64,000 bases of DNA from DATFQE01 sp963739085 (GTDB lineage: Bacteria > Actinomycetota > Thermoleophilia > Gaiellales > Gaiellaceae), in NCBI GenBank assembly GCA_963739085.1, contig CAVTZA010000012.1, positions 124,001 to 188,000 on the forward strand. Reading direction: 5' to 3'. Made by a program: the position numbers and the translations under genes. Shown here in pieces: positions 50,571 to 62,882 of this stretch (positions within the stretch are counted from its first letter, which is position 1; each line of letters opens with the position of its first letter). The notes under the pieces were generated by a model. That model saw nothing but the letters and a program-made list of their open reading frames with translations, made no database searches and was not told the DNA's origin.

Positions 50571-51651
50571 ATGACTACTCAACACCCCACATAGCACGCC
50601 GCCCGGGCGCCTGCTCGCCGCGGCAACCGGCATTCTCTCGCTCTCCGTCGTCGTCTGGAGTCGCGTTCCTGAGCGCACTCGCAGCATGCCGGGGAGCGCC
50701 ACGCTTCGCGCGCCTACTCGTACGGCTGGCCCGTGAAGCCGTTCGACCGTCCCGATCCAGTGCGCGGCTGCTTCGGCGATCCACGGTCGAACTGCGACGA
50801 CCCCGCACGACCACCAGAGGCGTGCTCGCCGGAGCCGGGACCTTCGGCTTCGACATCTCAGGGCGTCGACATCGCGGCGCCGAACGGCTCGAGTTCGCGT
50901 CTACCCGGTCGGTTCGGGTGTCGTAGAGCGCGTGAAGCACGAATGGATCCGCGTCGACGCGGGAGACGGCCGTAAAATTCGAGTACTGGCACATCGTGAC
51001 CAGACCGTTTACGAGGGGCACCTGGGCGACCGCCTCGCCGGACCGCCGCTCGGCCGCATCAGGAAGCCGGCTGCGGACACGTCCATTTCACCGAGTAGCG
51101 GGACGGCGACGTAGGTCAACCCGCTTCGCTCGCGGCCGCCATCGGCGCCGTTCACGACGGCACGACGAGCCCGACCGTGCGCCGAGCATCCGTGTGCCAG
51201 CGACGGCAAGCCCGGCGCGTCGTACCGGCTACACGTCGCGCGGCCGCGTGGACCTCGTCGGCGAGTGCACATGACGTGACCGCCGGTCGGTGTGCCTGGA
51301 GCCATGGAACGACAAGCCCGTCGTCGCCGGCACTCGTCCGCTGGCGCCTGACGAGCCGTCGAGGCGCCTGATCCTGGACTGGCGAACGGCGGCGTCGACT
51401 TCCGCGCACCACATACCCGGAGCCCGTCGGCGTTCTGGCGGACGTCTACGCCGCGGGAACCACCCAGAACCGGTCGGTATCGGCCCGGCCAGTACTTCTT
51501 CCTGCTCAGCCGCGGCTGCGGATAGCTCGGACCGTGCCGGACGGGCTCTACCGTGTCGAGGTAGCGGTCGCGGATGCGGCAGGAAATGCCACGCACCGCT
51601 CGCAACGCATCGTGCGTCGGCCAACGGGCCTTCGACGGCCGACGGGCCTAG
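50571..51651 (+). pseudogene. M23 (LytM-like) peptidase-like secreted protein, frame broken
   Basis: Joining frames gives a signal-like hydrophobic stretch (LLAAATGILSLSVVV), then YSYGWPVKPFDRPDPVRG, FGDPR, QGVDIAAPNG, VKHEWIRVDAGDGR, EYWHI, GHVHFTEY with the HxH metal motif, and the end DGLYRVEVAVADAAGNATHR with TAG at 51649-51651. This is the M23 plan seen in secreted actinobacterial proteins. The first metal His (normally HQGVD) is only recoverable with an added base change. At least eight frame changes occur in 1.1 kb, so this is either a decayed gene or a bad consensus. The start is ATG at 50571. Confidence 0.6.
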
Positions 51652-51660
51652 ACTCGGTAT

Positions 51661-54600
51661 ATGCCCGTCTGCACGAGCTGCGGGCAGGAGAACCCGGAGG
51701 GCTTCCGCTTCTGCGGCAACTGTGGCGCCGCGCTCGAGCCGGCCGAGCCCGTCCGCGAGGCGCGCAAGACGGTGACGATCGTCTTCTCCGACGTCACCGG
51801 CTCGACCGCGCTCGGCGAGCGGCTCGACCCCGAGACCACGCGGCGGGTGATGCGCCGCTACTACGAGGCCATGAGCGCCGCGGTGGAGCGGCACGGCGGC
51901 TTGGTCGAGAAGTTCATCGGCGACGCTGTCATGGCGGTCTTCGGGATCCCGACACTGCACGAGGACGACGCGCTCCGCGCGGTGCGCGCCGCCGCCGACA
52001 TGCGCAGCGCGCTCGCTGGGCTGAACGACGAGCTCGAGCGCGAGTTCGGCGTCCGCATGGAGGCGCGCACCGGCGTCAATACCGGCGAGGTCGTGGTGGG
52101 CGCGGGGACACACAGCGTGCTGGCCGTCGGCGACGCGGTCAACGTGGCCGCCCGCCTCGAGCAGGCCGCCCGGCCCGGCGAGATCCTCCTCGGCGAGGCC
52201 ACGTACCGGCTCGTCCGCGACGCCGTCCGCGCGGAGCCCGTCGACGCGATCGACGCGAAGGGCAAGAGCGAGCCGGTCGCGGCCCACCGCCTGCTCGAGG
52301 TGGTCGCCGGGGCCGAGCCGTTCGCCAGGCGCCTGGACGCGCCGATGGTCGGCCGCGAGAGCGAGCTGTCCCAGCTGTGGCAAGCGTTCGAGCGGGCCGT
52401 CCGCGAGCGGACGCCGTACATGTTCACGATCCTCGGCGCGGCCGGGATCGGGAAGTCGCGGCTCATCCGAGAGTTCCTCGACCGCGCGGAGGGCGAGGCA
52501 ACGATCCTCCTCGGTCGCTGCCTCCCGTACGGCGAGGGCATCACGTACTGGCCGCTGCTCGAGGTTCTGCGCCGGCTCGACGGCGATCCCGAGGCGGTCG
52601 AGCTGCACGGCCGTGTGGCCGGCGAGGGAGCCGCCATCGGCGCGGAGGAGATCGCCTGGGCGACGCGGACGCTGCTCGAACGCCTGGCCCGCGAGCGCCC
52701 GCTCGTGGTCGTCCTGGACGATCTGCACTGGGCCGAGCCGACATTCCTCGACCTCGTCGAGCACGTGGCCGACTGGGCGCGGGAAGCGTCACTCCTGCTG
52801 GTGGCCGTCTCGCGCCCGGACCTGCTCGACGCGAGACCGACATGGGCCGGCGGCAAGCTCAACGCGACCTCGATCCTGCTCGAGTCGCTCTCGGACGAGG
52901 AATCCGAGCGGCTGATCGACGTGCTTCTGTCCCGTCCCCGCTTCACGCCCGCGCTCCGGCGGCGCGTCGTCGAGGCCGCCGAGGGCAACCCGCTCTTCGT
53001 GGAGCAGATGCTGGCGATGGCCGACGAGGACGGTGCGAACGGCGACCTCGCGGTGCCGCCGACCATCCAGGCGTTGCTGGCGGCGCGACTCGAGCGGCTT
53101 CCGCCGCCGGAGCGGGCGACGGTCGAACGCGCGGCGGTCGTCGGCAAGGAGTTCACGCTCGCCGAGGTGCGCGGGTTGTCGCCGCCGAGCGAGAGCCCGG
53201 CCGCCGCCGACCACGTCCTCGCGCTCGTGCGCAAGGAGCTCGTGCGGCCGTCACACGCGGCGGAGGGGACCGAGCTGTTCCGCTTCCGGCACCTGTTGAT
53301 TCGCGACGCTGCGTACGAATCGATGTCCAAGGAGACGCGCGCGGAGCTCCACGAGCGCTACGCCGAGCAGCTCGAAGAGCGTTCGACCGAGCAGGCTTCC
53401 GAGCTGGACGAGATCGTCGGGTACCACCTCGAACAGGCGTACCGGTTCCACGGCGAGCTGGGGGCGCTGGACGAGGCCGGCACGACGCTCGGGCGGCGCG
53501 CAGCCGAGCGCCTGGCCGCCGCCGGCCAGCGAGCGCTCGGTCGCGGCGACATCCATGCTGCGACGACGTTGCTCGGGCGTGCGATCGAGCTGCTCGACCG
53601 GGACGACCCGCGCGAGCCGCAGCTGGTTTGCGACCTCGCCATCGCGATGCGGGATCAGGGGCGGCTCGACGACGCCGACGCGGCGCTCACCGACGTGGTC
53701 GATCGTCGCGACGCGGACGCGGTGGTGCGGGCGCGGGCAGAGCTGCTTCGCACCTACCTGCGAACGCTGAAGGGAGGCTCGCAGGTGAGCGCTCTCGAGA
53801 ACGTCGAGCGCCTGATCGGCATCCTCGAGCAGCGCGGTGCCGAGCGCGAGCTCGCGGAGGCGTACAACGTGCTCGGGATCCTCAGGACCTGGCAGGCCAC
53901 GATGCGTGCCGGGCAAGAGGCGTACGAGCGCGCGGCCGAGCTGGCGAAGCGCTCCGGGAACACGCGCGCGCTCGCCCAGACCTACTGGTGGCGGCTGGCG
54001 AATGCGCTCTGGGGGCCGACAACCGTCGACGATGCGCTCGAGCTCTGCCGCGTGATCCGGGCCGAGACGGCGAGCCCCTCGACGACCGCCTCGGTGACGT
54101 ACATCGAGTGTGCGTTCATCCTCTGGCGGGAGAGCGTCACCCAGGCCACGCTCGATCGCGCAGCGGAGGCCGGCGCCGTCCTCGAGGAGCTCGGCCATGT
54201 CGTTTCCCGTGAATCGGCCCGCATGACCGTCGCCTTCACCCTCCTCTACACGGGTGACGCAATGCGCGCCGAGGAGGAGCTGCGGATCGCGAACGAGGGT
54301 CTGAGGCGGATCGGCGAGAAGGGCTTTCTTTCGACGGTGAGCGCGCTGCTCGCGCTCGCTCTCTGCGCACAGGATCGCTATGACGAGGCGGAGCCCTTTG
54401 CGAGCGAGAGCGAGGAGATCGGTGCGGAGGACGACATCACCACCCAGGCCGCCTGGCGGGCGGCCCGAGCGCAGATCCTCGCCGGACGAGGCGAGGCGGA
54501 GGCCGCGGTCGCCGTCGGGCGCGAGGGTCTCGCACTGGTCGAGCACACGGACATGACCAGCGACCGGACGACGTCGTACGTCGGCCTCGGCCTCGCCTGC

Positions 54601-54720
54601 GCCACGCTCGGCCGCCGCGCCGAGGCCCGCGAAGCCTTCGAGAAAGCAGGCGAGCTCCTCAGGGAGAAAGGCGCAGTTCGCGGCGTCGACTACGTGGAGG
54701 GGCTAATAGCCGAGCTCTGA
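51661..54720 (+). CDS. Class III adenylate/guanylate cyclase with zinc ribbon, AAA ATPase and TPR-like region
   Basis: 1,019 residues, frame intact. A zinc ribbon (CTSCGQENPEGFRFCGNCG) precedes a class III cyclase domain. Metal aspartates are in IVFSDVTGSTALGERL and FIGDAVMAVFG. ARTGVNTGEVVVG and AVGDAVNVAARLEQAA complete the active-site set. An AAA/STAND ATPase follows (MVGRESELSQL, Walker A GAAGIGKSRLI, Walker B VVVLDDLHWAEPT), then a long TPR-like helical region. Such proteins are common in Thermoleophilia and mycobacteria. Whether it makes cAMP or cGMP, and what it senses, is unknown. Lys in VEKFIGD suggests ATP use. Start ATG 51661. Confidence 0.92.
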   Translation: MPVCTSCGQENPEGFRFCGNCGAALEPAEPVREARKTVTIVFSDVTGSTALGERLDPETTRRVMRRYYEAMSAAVERHGGLVEKFIGDAVMAVFGIPTLHEDDALRAVRAAADMRSALAGLNDELEREFGVRMEARTGVNTGEVVVGAGTHSVLAVGDAVNVAARLEQAARPGEILLGEATYRLVRDAVRAEPVDAIDAKGKSEPVAAHRLLEVVAGAEPFARRLDAPMVGRESELSQLWQAFERAVRERTPYMFTILGAAGIGKSRLIREFLDRAEGEATILLGRCLPYGEGITYWPLLEVLRRLDGDPEAVELHGRVAGEGAAIGAEEIAWATRTLLERLARERPLVVVLDDLHWAEPTFLDLVEHVADWAREASLLLVAVSRPDLLDARPTWAGGKLNATSILLESLSDEESERLIDVLLSRPRFTPALRRRVVEAAEGNPLFVEQMLAMADEDGANGDLAVPPTIQALLAARLERLPPPERATVERAAVVGKEFTLAEVRGLSPPSESPAAADHVLALVRKELVRPSHAAEGTELFRFRHLLIRDAAYESMSKETRAELHERYAEQLEERSTEQASELDEIVGYHLEQAYRFHGELGALDEAGTTLGRRAAERLAAAGQRALGRGDIHAATTLLGRAIELLDRDDPREPQLVCDLAIAMRDQGRLDDADAALTDVVDRRDADAVVRARAELLRTYLRTLKGGSQVSALENVERLIGILEQRGAERELAEAYNVLGILRTWQATMRAGQEAYERAAELAKRSGNTRALAQTYWWRLANALWGPTTVDDALELCRVIRAETASPSTTASVTYIECAFILWRESVTQATLDRAAEAGAVLEELGHVVSRESARMTVAFTLLYTGDAMRAEEELRIANEGLRRIGEKGFLSTVSALLALALCAQDRYDEAEPFASESEEIGAEDDITTQAAWRAARAQILAGRGEAEAAVAVGREGLALVEHTDMTSDRTTSYVGLGLACATLGRRAEAREAFEKAGELLREKGAVRGVDYVEGLIAEL

Positions 54721-55248
54721 GGCGTAGGCATCCCGGTAGATCGTTTTCAGCTCCTGCACCCGGCCGACGTAGTGCCGGGTCTCCGCGAACGCGATCCCCT
54801 TGCCCTCTCTCCGCCAGCTGTCGACGTTGCCCTGGCCGGCGTTGAACGCGGCCAGCGCGAGCTCCTCGTCGCCGTACTTGTCCAGCAGGTGCCGCAGGTA
54901 CCACGAGCCGTAGCGGACGTTGATCTCCGGGTTCGTGAGGTCGTCGACGCGGAACTTCGAGCCGCCCGTTCGCAACGCGATTCCCTTCGCGGTCTCGGGC
55001 TGCAGCTGCATGAGACCGACAGCGCCGGCGTCCGACCTGGCCTCGGCGTCGAACTTGGACTCCTGGTAGATGACCGCGGCCAACAGCGCGGGCTCGAGGT
55101 TGTAGTTGCGGGCGTGCCCGCGAACGATCTGCTCGTAGGACAGCGGGTAGCGCAGCCGGTAGTACCAGCTCGGCTCTGCCGCCTGGACGTAGAGGACGAG
55201 CCCGGCGACCACGGCCAGCAGCGCAGTCAGCGGAACGATGCGCCTCAT
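54703..55248 (-). CDS. Lytic transglycosylase (SLT family)
   Basis: 181 residues with an N-terminal membrane anchor or signal (IVPLTALLAVVAGLVLYVQA). The SLT domain reads ALLAAVIYQESKFDAEARSD, with catalytic Glu in YQES, followed by GAVGLMQLQPETAKGIA, NINVRYGSWYLRHLL-like NPEINVRYGSWYLRHLLDKY and ALAAFNAGQGNVDSW. It cleaves peptidoglycan glycan strands outside the membrane. The start is ATG at 55248, overlapping coaE by ATGA. The 3' end overlaps the convergent cyclase gene by 18 bases. Confidence 0.92.
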   Translation of the reverse strand: MRRIVPLTALLAVVAGLVLYVQAAEPSWYYRLRYPLSYEQIVRGHARNYNLEPALLAAVIYQESKFDAEARSDAGAVGLMQLQPETAKGIALRTGGSKFRVDDLTNPEINVRYGSWYLRHLLDKYGDEELALAAFNAGQGNVDSWRREGKGIAFAETRHYVGRVQELKTIYRDAYASELGY

Positions 55249-55838
55249 GAGCGCGCCCGCAGCTCGTCGAGCACCGACGAGACGAACGCCTCCAGCTCCC
55301 GCTTGGTGCCGTCGTTCACGTACGCGTAGTCCGCCTGCCGTACCTTCTCCTCGTCCGGGATCAACCGTCCACTCCGCTGGTCGAGCGGCACGTGTGTCCG
55401 CTGCCGCCGCACATTCTCCGGGGCGGTGATGACGACCACCGTGTCGAAGTTCTTCTGTGCTCCCGACTCGAAGAGGAGCGGCACTTCGGTGGCGGCGACG
55501 TCGGGCGGGCTCGGTAGCCGGCCCAACTGTTCCCGCCACGTGAGGTACTCGCTCGACACGAGCGGGTGGAGCAGCGCCTCGAGCCACGCGAGCAACTCGC
55601 GGTCGGCGAACACCTTCTCGGCCACCTTCGAGCGGTCGACGCCGCCCTCTTCGTCGAGGACGTCCTCCCCGAGCCGGTCCGTGATCGCGCGCTTGACGTC
55701 GGTGTTGTTCCGCAGCAGGTGGTGGACGATCTCGTCGCTGGACACCGTCGCCGCCCCAAGGCGCGCGAACGCGGCGAGCGCCTCGCTCTTGCCGGCGCCG
55801 ATGCCCCCGGTGATCGCGACCGCGACCGGCCGCTTCAA
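55245..55838 (-). CDS. coaE: Dephospho-CoA kinase CoaE
   Basis: 197 residues. It phosphorylates dephospho-CoA in the last step of CoA synthesis, complementing panB and panC in this window. The P-loop is AITGGIGAGKSEALAAFARL, then VSSDEIVHHLL, HPLVSSEYLTWREQ, EVPLLFESGAQKNFDTVVVI and RLIPDEEKVRQADY. The start is TTG at 55838, one base after the rpsA stop (TAGCTTG), so translation is probably coupled to rpsA. Confidence 0.94.
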   Translation of the reverse strand: MKRPVAVAITGGIGAGKSEALAAFARLGAATVSSDEIVHHLLRNNTDVKRAITDRLGEDVLDEEGGVDRSKVAEKVFADRELLAWLEALLHPLVSSEYLTWREQLGRLPSPPDVAATEVPLLFESGAQKNFDTVVVITAPENVRRQRTHVPLDQRSGRLIPDEEKVRQADYAYVNDGTKRELEAFVSSVLDELRARS

Positions 55839-55839
55839 G

Positions 55840-57441
55840 CTACTCGGGCTGTTCGGGCTCTGCGTCCGCGGCAGGCGCTTCGGCCTCCGCCTCGGCCGCG
55901 GGCTCCGCCTCGGCGGCCGGCTCTTCGGCCGCAGGCTCCTCGGCCGCCGGCTCTTCGGCCGCAGGCTCCTCGGCCACCGGCTCTGCGACTGCAGGCTCCT
56001 CGGCAACCGGCTCTGCGACTGCAGGCTCCTCGGCCACCGGCTCTTCGACTGCAGGCTCCTCGGCCACCGGCTCCTCGGCCACCGGCTCTGCGACTGCAGG
56101 CTCCTCGGCCACCGGCGCTTCGACCGCAGGCTCCTCGGCGACCGGTGCCTCGGCCGTGGGCTCCTCCACCTCGGGCAGCGTCTCCAACGACCCCTCGGCG
56201 ACCTCGGCCTCGTCGAGCACCTCGACGTCCTCGGTCGCGGCCGCCGGCTGATCCCCGAACACGTCCTCGGAGAGATCGAGGTTCGCGGCGAGCGGGGCTC
56301 CGTCGGCGCGGGGCTGCACGGCCTCGCCCTCCTCGACCCGCTTGAGCGAGAGCGAGAGACGGCGGCGGTCGGCGTCGATCTCGATCACCTTGACGTTGAC
56401 CACGTCGCCCTGCGAGACGACCTCGCGCGGGTTCTCCACGTGGTGCTGGGCCAGCTCGGAGATGTGCACCAGGCCTTCGACGCCCGGGAGGATCTCGACG
56501 AACGCGCCGAAGGTGACCACCTTCGTGACGCGGCCCTCGACGACGTCGCCCTCGCCGTAGGCCTCGACCACCTGCTGCCACGGATCCGACTGTGTCTGCT
56601 TGAGCCCGAGCGAGATCCGCTGGCGCTCACGGTCGATGTCGAGCACCTTGACCTTGACCTCCTGCCCGATCTCGAGCACCTCGGACGGGTGGTTGACGTG
56701 GCGCCAGGAGAGCTCGGAGATATGGATGAGGCCGTCCATGCCGTCGAGGTCGACGAAGGCGCCGAAGTCGACGATGTTCGAGATCTGGCCGTCGACGACG
56801 TCGCCCGGGTTGAGCCGGTCGAGGATCGCCTGGCGCATCTCCTTGCGCTCGTCCTCGAGGACGGCGCGGCGCGAGAGCACGACGTTGTTGCGCGAGCGGT
56901 TGAGCTCGATCACCTTGGCGCGAAGCTCCTTGCCCAGGAACTCGTCCAGGTCGTGGACGCGACGGATGTCGACGAGCGACGCGGGCAGGAAGCCGCGCAC
57001 GCCGAGGTCGAGGATCAGGCCGCCCTTGACGACTTCGATCACCTTGCCGACGATCGGCTCGCCGGTCTCGGCCTTGGTCTCGATCGTCTTCCAGGCGAGC
57101 TCGAAGCGCGCGCGCTTCTTCGAGAGGATCAGGCGTCCCTCGGCGTCCTCCTTCGTGAGCACGAGCGCGTCGACCTCGTCGCCGAGCCCGACCTCGTCGG
57201 CCGGGTTGACGGAGCGGCGGATCGAGAGCTCGGAGACGGGGATGACGCCCTCCGACTTGTAGCCGATGTCGACGAGCACCTCGTCCTTGTCGACGCGCAC
57301 GACGGTGCCGTGCACGACCTCCCCCTCGTTGATCGTCGGGAAGGTGGCGTCGTAGTCGGGTACGAGGTCGCCCTCGGGGGAGCGTGTCCAGACGCCCTCT
57401 TCGAGCTGCGGTTCGGTTCGGTCCACGGTGTCGGGTGCCAT
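55840..57441 (-). CDS. rpsA: 30S ribosomal protein S1
   Basis: 533 residues with four S1/OB RNA-binding domains: GEVVHGTVVRVDKDEVLVDI, GEPIVGKVIEVVKGGLILDL, GDVVDGQISNIVDFGAFVDL and GDVVEGRVTKVVTFGAFVEI, the last two followed by LIHISELSWRHVNHP and LVHISELAQHHVENP. S1 helps mRNA bind the ribosome. About 130 C-terminal residues are an acidic Pro/Ala/Glu/Val repeat (VAEEPAVAEP type). The start is ATG at 57441; upstream in-frame codons run through the terminator hairpin and are not coding. Confidence 0.95.
   Translation of the reverse strand: MAPDTVDRTEPQLEEGVWTRSPEGDLVPDYDATFPTINEGEVVHGTVVRVDKDEVLVDIGYKSEGVIPVSELSIRRSVNPADEVGLGDEVDALVLTKEDAEGRLILSKKRARFELAWKTIETKAETGEPIVGKVIEVVKGGLILDLGVRGFLPASLVDIRRVHDLDEFLGKELRAKVIELNRSRNNVVLSRRAVLEDERKEMRQAILDRLNPGDVVDGQISNIVDFGAFVDLDGMDGLIHISELSWRHVNHPSEVLEIGQEVKVKVLDIDRERQRISLGLKQTQSDPWQQVVEAYGEGDVVEGRVTKVVTFGAFVEILPGVEGLVHISELAQHHVENPREVVSQGDVVNVKVIEIDADRRRLSLSLKRVEEGEAVQPRADGAPLAANLDLSEDVFGDQPAAATEDVEVLDEAEVAEGSLETLPEVEEPTAEAPVAEEPAVEAPVAEEPAVAEPVAEEPVAEEPAVEEPVAEEPAVAEPVAEEPAVAEPVAEEPAAEEPAAEEPAAEEPAAEAEPAAEAEAEAPAADAEPEQPE
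55870..56170 (-). repeat. Low-complexity tandem repeats in the rpsA 3' end
   Basis: Units of 18-36 bases (plus strand, variants of ctcctcggccaccggctc) repeat about 15 times and encode the PAVEEPVAEEPA-type tail of S1. The repeats are in frame and contiguous, so they differ from a CRISPR array. Unit number probably varies between strains. Confidence 0.85.
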
Positions 57442-57453
57442 CGGCAGGCGGCC

Positions 57454-57459
57454 AGTATA
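57454..57459 (-). promoter_or_regulatory. Candidate -10 element of rpsA
   Basis: TATACT on the minus strand, 12 bases before the rpsA ATG and right after the T run of the upstream terminator. No good -35 is visible because the hairpin lies there. The leader would be very short or absent. Confidence 0.4.
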
Positions 57460-57470
57460 GCCACCGAAAA

Positions 57471-57500
57471 ACGAGGGCCCGCCTGGCGGCGGGCCCTCGT
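57471..57500 (-). terminator. Rho-independent terminator of the 5'-nucleotidase gene
   Basis: Perfect 13-bp arms (ACGAGGGCCCGCC, 57471-57483, and its complement, 57488-57500) enclose a 4-base loop. On the minus strand the stem is followed directly by a T run. It lies 18 bases after the nucleotidase stop and separates that gene from rpsA. Confidence 0.9.
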
Positions 57501-57518
57501 AGCTCGTTGCTTGCTCGC

Positions 57519-59300
57519 TTACCCGAGCCGGACGATCCGGTCCTCCGTCGGGGGCGAGATAGGACTGTGGTTCATGAAGTAGCGAACCACAGCGTCGAGA
57601 TCGATCTCGCCGCCGAGCTGGTTCGTGCACTGGTTGAAGACACTGAAGCCGTCCCCGCCGGTGGCGAGGAAGTTGTTCATCTCCACGCGGTAGCTCTGCG
57701 TGTCGACGATCGGCGTGCCGTTCAGCTTCACCGTCTCGTTCAGCACGCGGTCGGTCGTCCGCCGACGGTCGTACGAGTAGTTGAAGCCGTGCGACACGGT
57801 CAGGATGCGCACCTGGCCGGCGGCCGGGTTGTCGAACTGCTGCTCCAGCAGCGCCTGGATCTGCGCACCGGTGCAGGTCTTGACCGTCAGCGTGTTCGAG
57901 AACGGCTGGACGGTGAACAGCTCGCCGTAGGTGACCGGGTCGAGCCCGGAGGCGACCTCGTACTTGACCGGTCCCCGGATGCCGCCGGGGTTCATGAACG
58001 CGATTACCGCGCCGCCGAAGTCGGTCGGCGACGTGGCCTCGAGCTGAGCGTCCGCGATCACGTTTCCGAGCGGGGCCTCACCGTCGCCGTCCGGGTCGCC
58101 GCCCGGATCGCGGGTCGAGAGCAGCTGCTCGGTGACCGAGCCGACGACGCGGTTCGCGATCGGATCCGCGATCACCTTGTAGTGATCGAGAATCGCGGTC
58201 ACGGCCGGATCCTTCGGCACGTCCTGCGTGACGATGACGTTCCGGGCCGTCTTCGACTTGACCTGCTTCGACTCGTGGTCGATCACGAGGTCGATGTCGG
58301 TCACGAGGCGGCCGAACGACGCCGCGCTCGTCACGAGCTTGCCGTCGATCTCGTTCGCGCCGCGGCAGATGTACTGCGCGTGCGTGTGGCCGCTGACGAT
58401 CACGTCGACGTCGTCGCTGATGTTCTTGGCGATGTCGACGATGGCGCCGCCAAGGTTGTCGCAGTTGTCGACGCCGGCCCACCCGGGCAGCCCCTGCGCC
58501 GCGTTGGCATTCGAGAACGGCGCGTTCTGGAAGCCGCCCTCGTGGAGCAGCACGACGAAGGTGCGGATGTCGTTCCGCTTCAGCTTGGCGATCAGGTTGT
58601 TGACCGTCTCGACCTCGTCGCGGAACTCGAGCCCTTCGATTGCCGACGGCGTCACGATCAGCGGGGTTCCCTCGAGCGTCATGCCGATGAACGCGATCTT
58701 CGCGTTGCCGACCTTGCGCACCTCGTACGGCGGCAGGACGGTCTGGTTCGTGCCCTCGAAGAACACGTTCGCGGCGAGGTAGCCGAACGTCGAGCCGAAG
58801 AACGGCGTGCCGTCCTGGCAGCCGTCGACCGGATGGCAGCCGCCGTTCATCATCCGGTAGATCTCGTCGAGCCCTTCGTCGAACTCGTGGTTCCCGACGC
58901 TCGTAACGTCGATACCGACCTCGTTGAGCGCCTCGATCGCGGGCTCGTCGTGGAAGAGGCCCGACAGCAGCGGGCTGGCGCCGATCAGGTCACCCGAGCC
59001 GACCGTGATCGTGTTCGAGTTCGTGGTCCGCAGGTCCTTCATATGGGTGGCGAGGTACTCCGCGCCGCCCGCCGGCACGACCTGGTTCACAATCGCGCCC
59101 GTCGTCGGATTCTTCGACTGCCCGACCTGAATCGTGCCGGGCGTGTTCGGCTCCACGTGGCCGTGGAAGTCGTTGATGGCCAGGATCTGAAGCCTGGTGT
59201 CGTTGTCCTTGGCGCCGTCCCCGCCTCGACCCGCCATTGCCGTCGGCACGACGAACAGGGCAGCGAGAACGATCAGCGCCGCAGTGGTGATTCTTCTCAT
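57519..59300 (-). CDS. Secreted bifunctional metallophosphatase/5'-nucleotidase
   Basis: 593 residues with a signal peptide (TTAALIVLAALFVVPTAMA). The metallophosphatase domain has LQILAINDFHGHVEPN, TVGSGDLIGASPLLSG, SVGNHEFDEGLDEIYRM, VVLLHEGGFQ and VIVSGHTHAQYICRG. The C-terminal nucleotidase domain has IAFMNPGGIRGPVKYE and NNFLATGGDGFSVF. It hydrolyses nucleotides outside the cell to nucleosides and phosphate. It resembles the C-terminal half of the fusion at 38.4 kb. The start is ATG at 59300, 69 bases downstream of the nuclease gene, and the two may form an operon. Confidence 0.94.
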   Translation of the reverse strand: MRRITTAALIVLAALFVVPTAMAGRGGDGAKDNDTRLQILAINDFHGHVEPNTPGTIQVGQSKNPTTGAIVNQVVPAGGAEYLATHMKDLRTTNSNTITVGSGDLIGASPLLSGLFHDEPAIEALNEVGIDVTSVGNHEFDEGLDEIYRMMNGGCHPVDGCQDGTPFFGSTFGYLAANVFFEGTNQTVLPPYEVRKVGNAKIAFIGMTLEGTPLIVTPSAIEGLEFRDEVETVNNLIAKLKRNDIRTFVVLLHEGGFQNAPFSNANAAQGLPGWAGVDNCDNLGGAIVDIAKNISDDVDVIVSGHTHAQYICRGANEIDGKLVTSAASFGRLVTDIDLVIDHESKQVKSKTARNVIVTQDVPKDPAVTAILDHYKVIADPIANRVVGSVTEQLLSTRDPGGDPDGDGEAPLGNVIADAQLEATSPTDFGGAVIAFMNPGGIRGPVKYEVASGLDPVTYGELFTVQPFSNTLTVKTCTGAQIQALLEQQFDNPAAGQVRILTVSHGFNYSYDRRRTTDRVLNETVKLNGTPIVDTQSYRVEMNNFLATGGDGFSVFNQCTNQLGGEIDLDAVVRYFMNHSPISPPTEDRIVRLG

Positions 59301-59369
59301 TCCTCTCCTTCTCCCTCTTGACGAATTGCCTGGTACTTACAGCCTTTTGTCGCCCGAATCAGACCACTC

Positions 59370-62519
<3,150 letters not shown>

Positions 62520-62632
62520 GAAGAAACCTCCCCTGAGACTCCCTGACGTGGCGAAGCCATGGACACGATGGCCACGGCTCCGGCAGCGAGTGTATCCGCG
62601 ATTTCGCGGGCTGCATAGAGGCGTCTACATCG

Positions 62633-62676
62633 CGTCACCCGCCTGTCACCGACGGTTCACACGACCGTCACAGGCG
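62633..62676 (+). promoter_or_regulatory. PHO-box-like array of four 11-bp direct repeats
   Basis: CGTCACCCGCC, TGTCACCGACG, GTTCACACGAC and CGTCACAGGCG lie end to end, with the TCAC cores at 62635, 62646, 62657 and 62668, exactly 11 bases apart. Direct repeats of 11 bases with the pattern G(G/T)TCAYYY are the PhoP-binding sites known from Streptomyces. The array ends 114 bases upstream of the nuclease start and is read on the opposite strand. PhoP control of the nuclease and possibly the following nucleotidase is an inference. Confidence 0.7.
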
Positions 62677-62820
62677 CAGGGGAAGCCGAACCGTCTCGGA
62701 GCCGAAAACGGAGCCCGCCGCGGCCGTCTCGCGCCAATCCTGCACCAGCCCACCCGCTTCGGACGGCCCTGTGGAGGGATCGTCACACTCTCGGCACAAA
62801 CCGCACCGCTAAGACGGCCA

Positions 62821-62845
62821 TGTCCAGGGGCCAGGCCCCTGGACA
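62821..62845. repeat. Dispersed palindrome, copy 3
   Basis: TGTCCAGGGGCC and GGCCCCTGGACA are perfect 12-bp arms around a single A. It is the same family as the palindromes at 25822-25856 and 26442-26457. It sits 38 bases after the polA stop and could act as its terminator. The rest of the 363-base gap (62520-62882) holds the PHO-like repeats and nothing else recognised. Confidence 0.7.
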
Positions 62846-62882
62846 CGACTCGGAAAGGCGTGGCGGCGAGGGGCGCGTCCGC

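Noticed and set aside
55870..56170. CRISPR-like array in the tandem repeats
   Set aside because: Repeats are contiguous, in frame and encode the S1 tail; there are no unique spacers and no cas genes.
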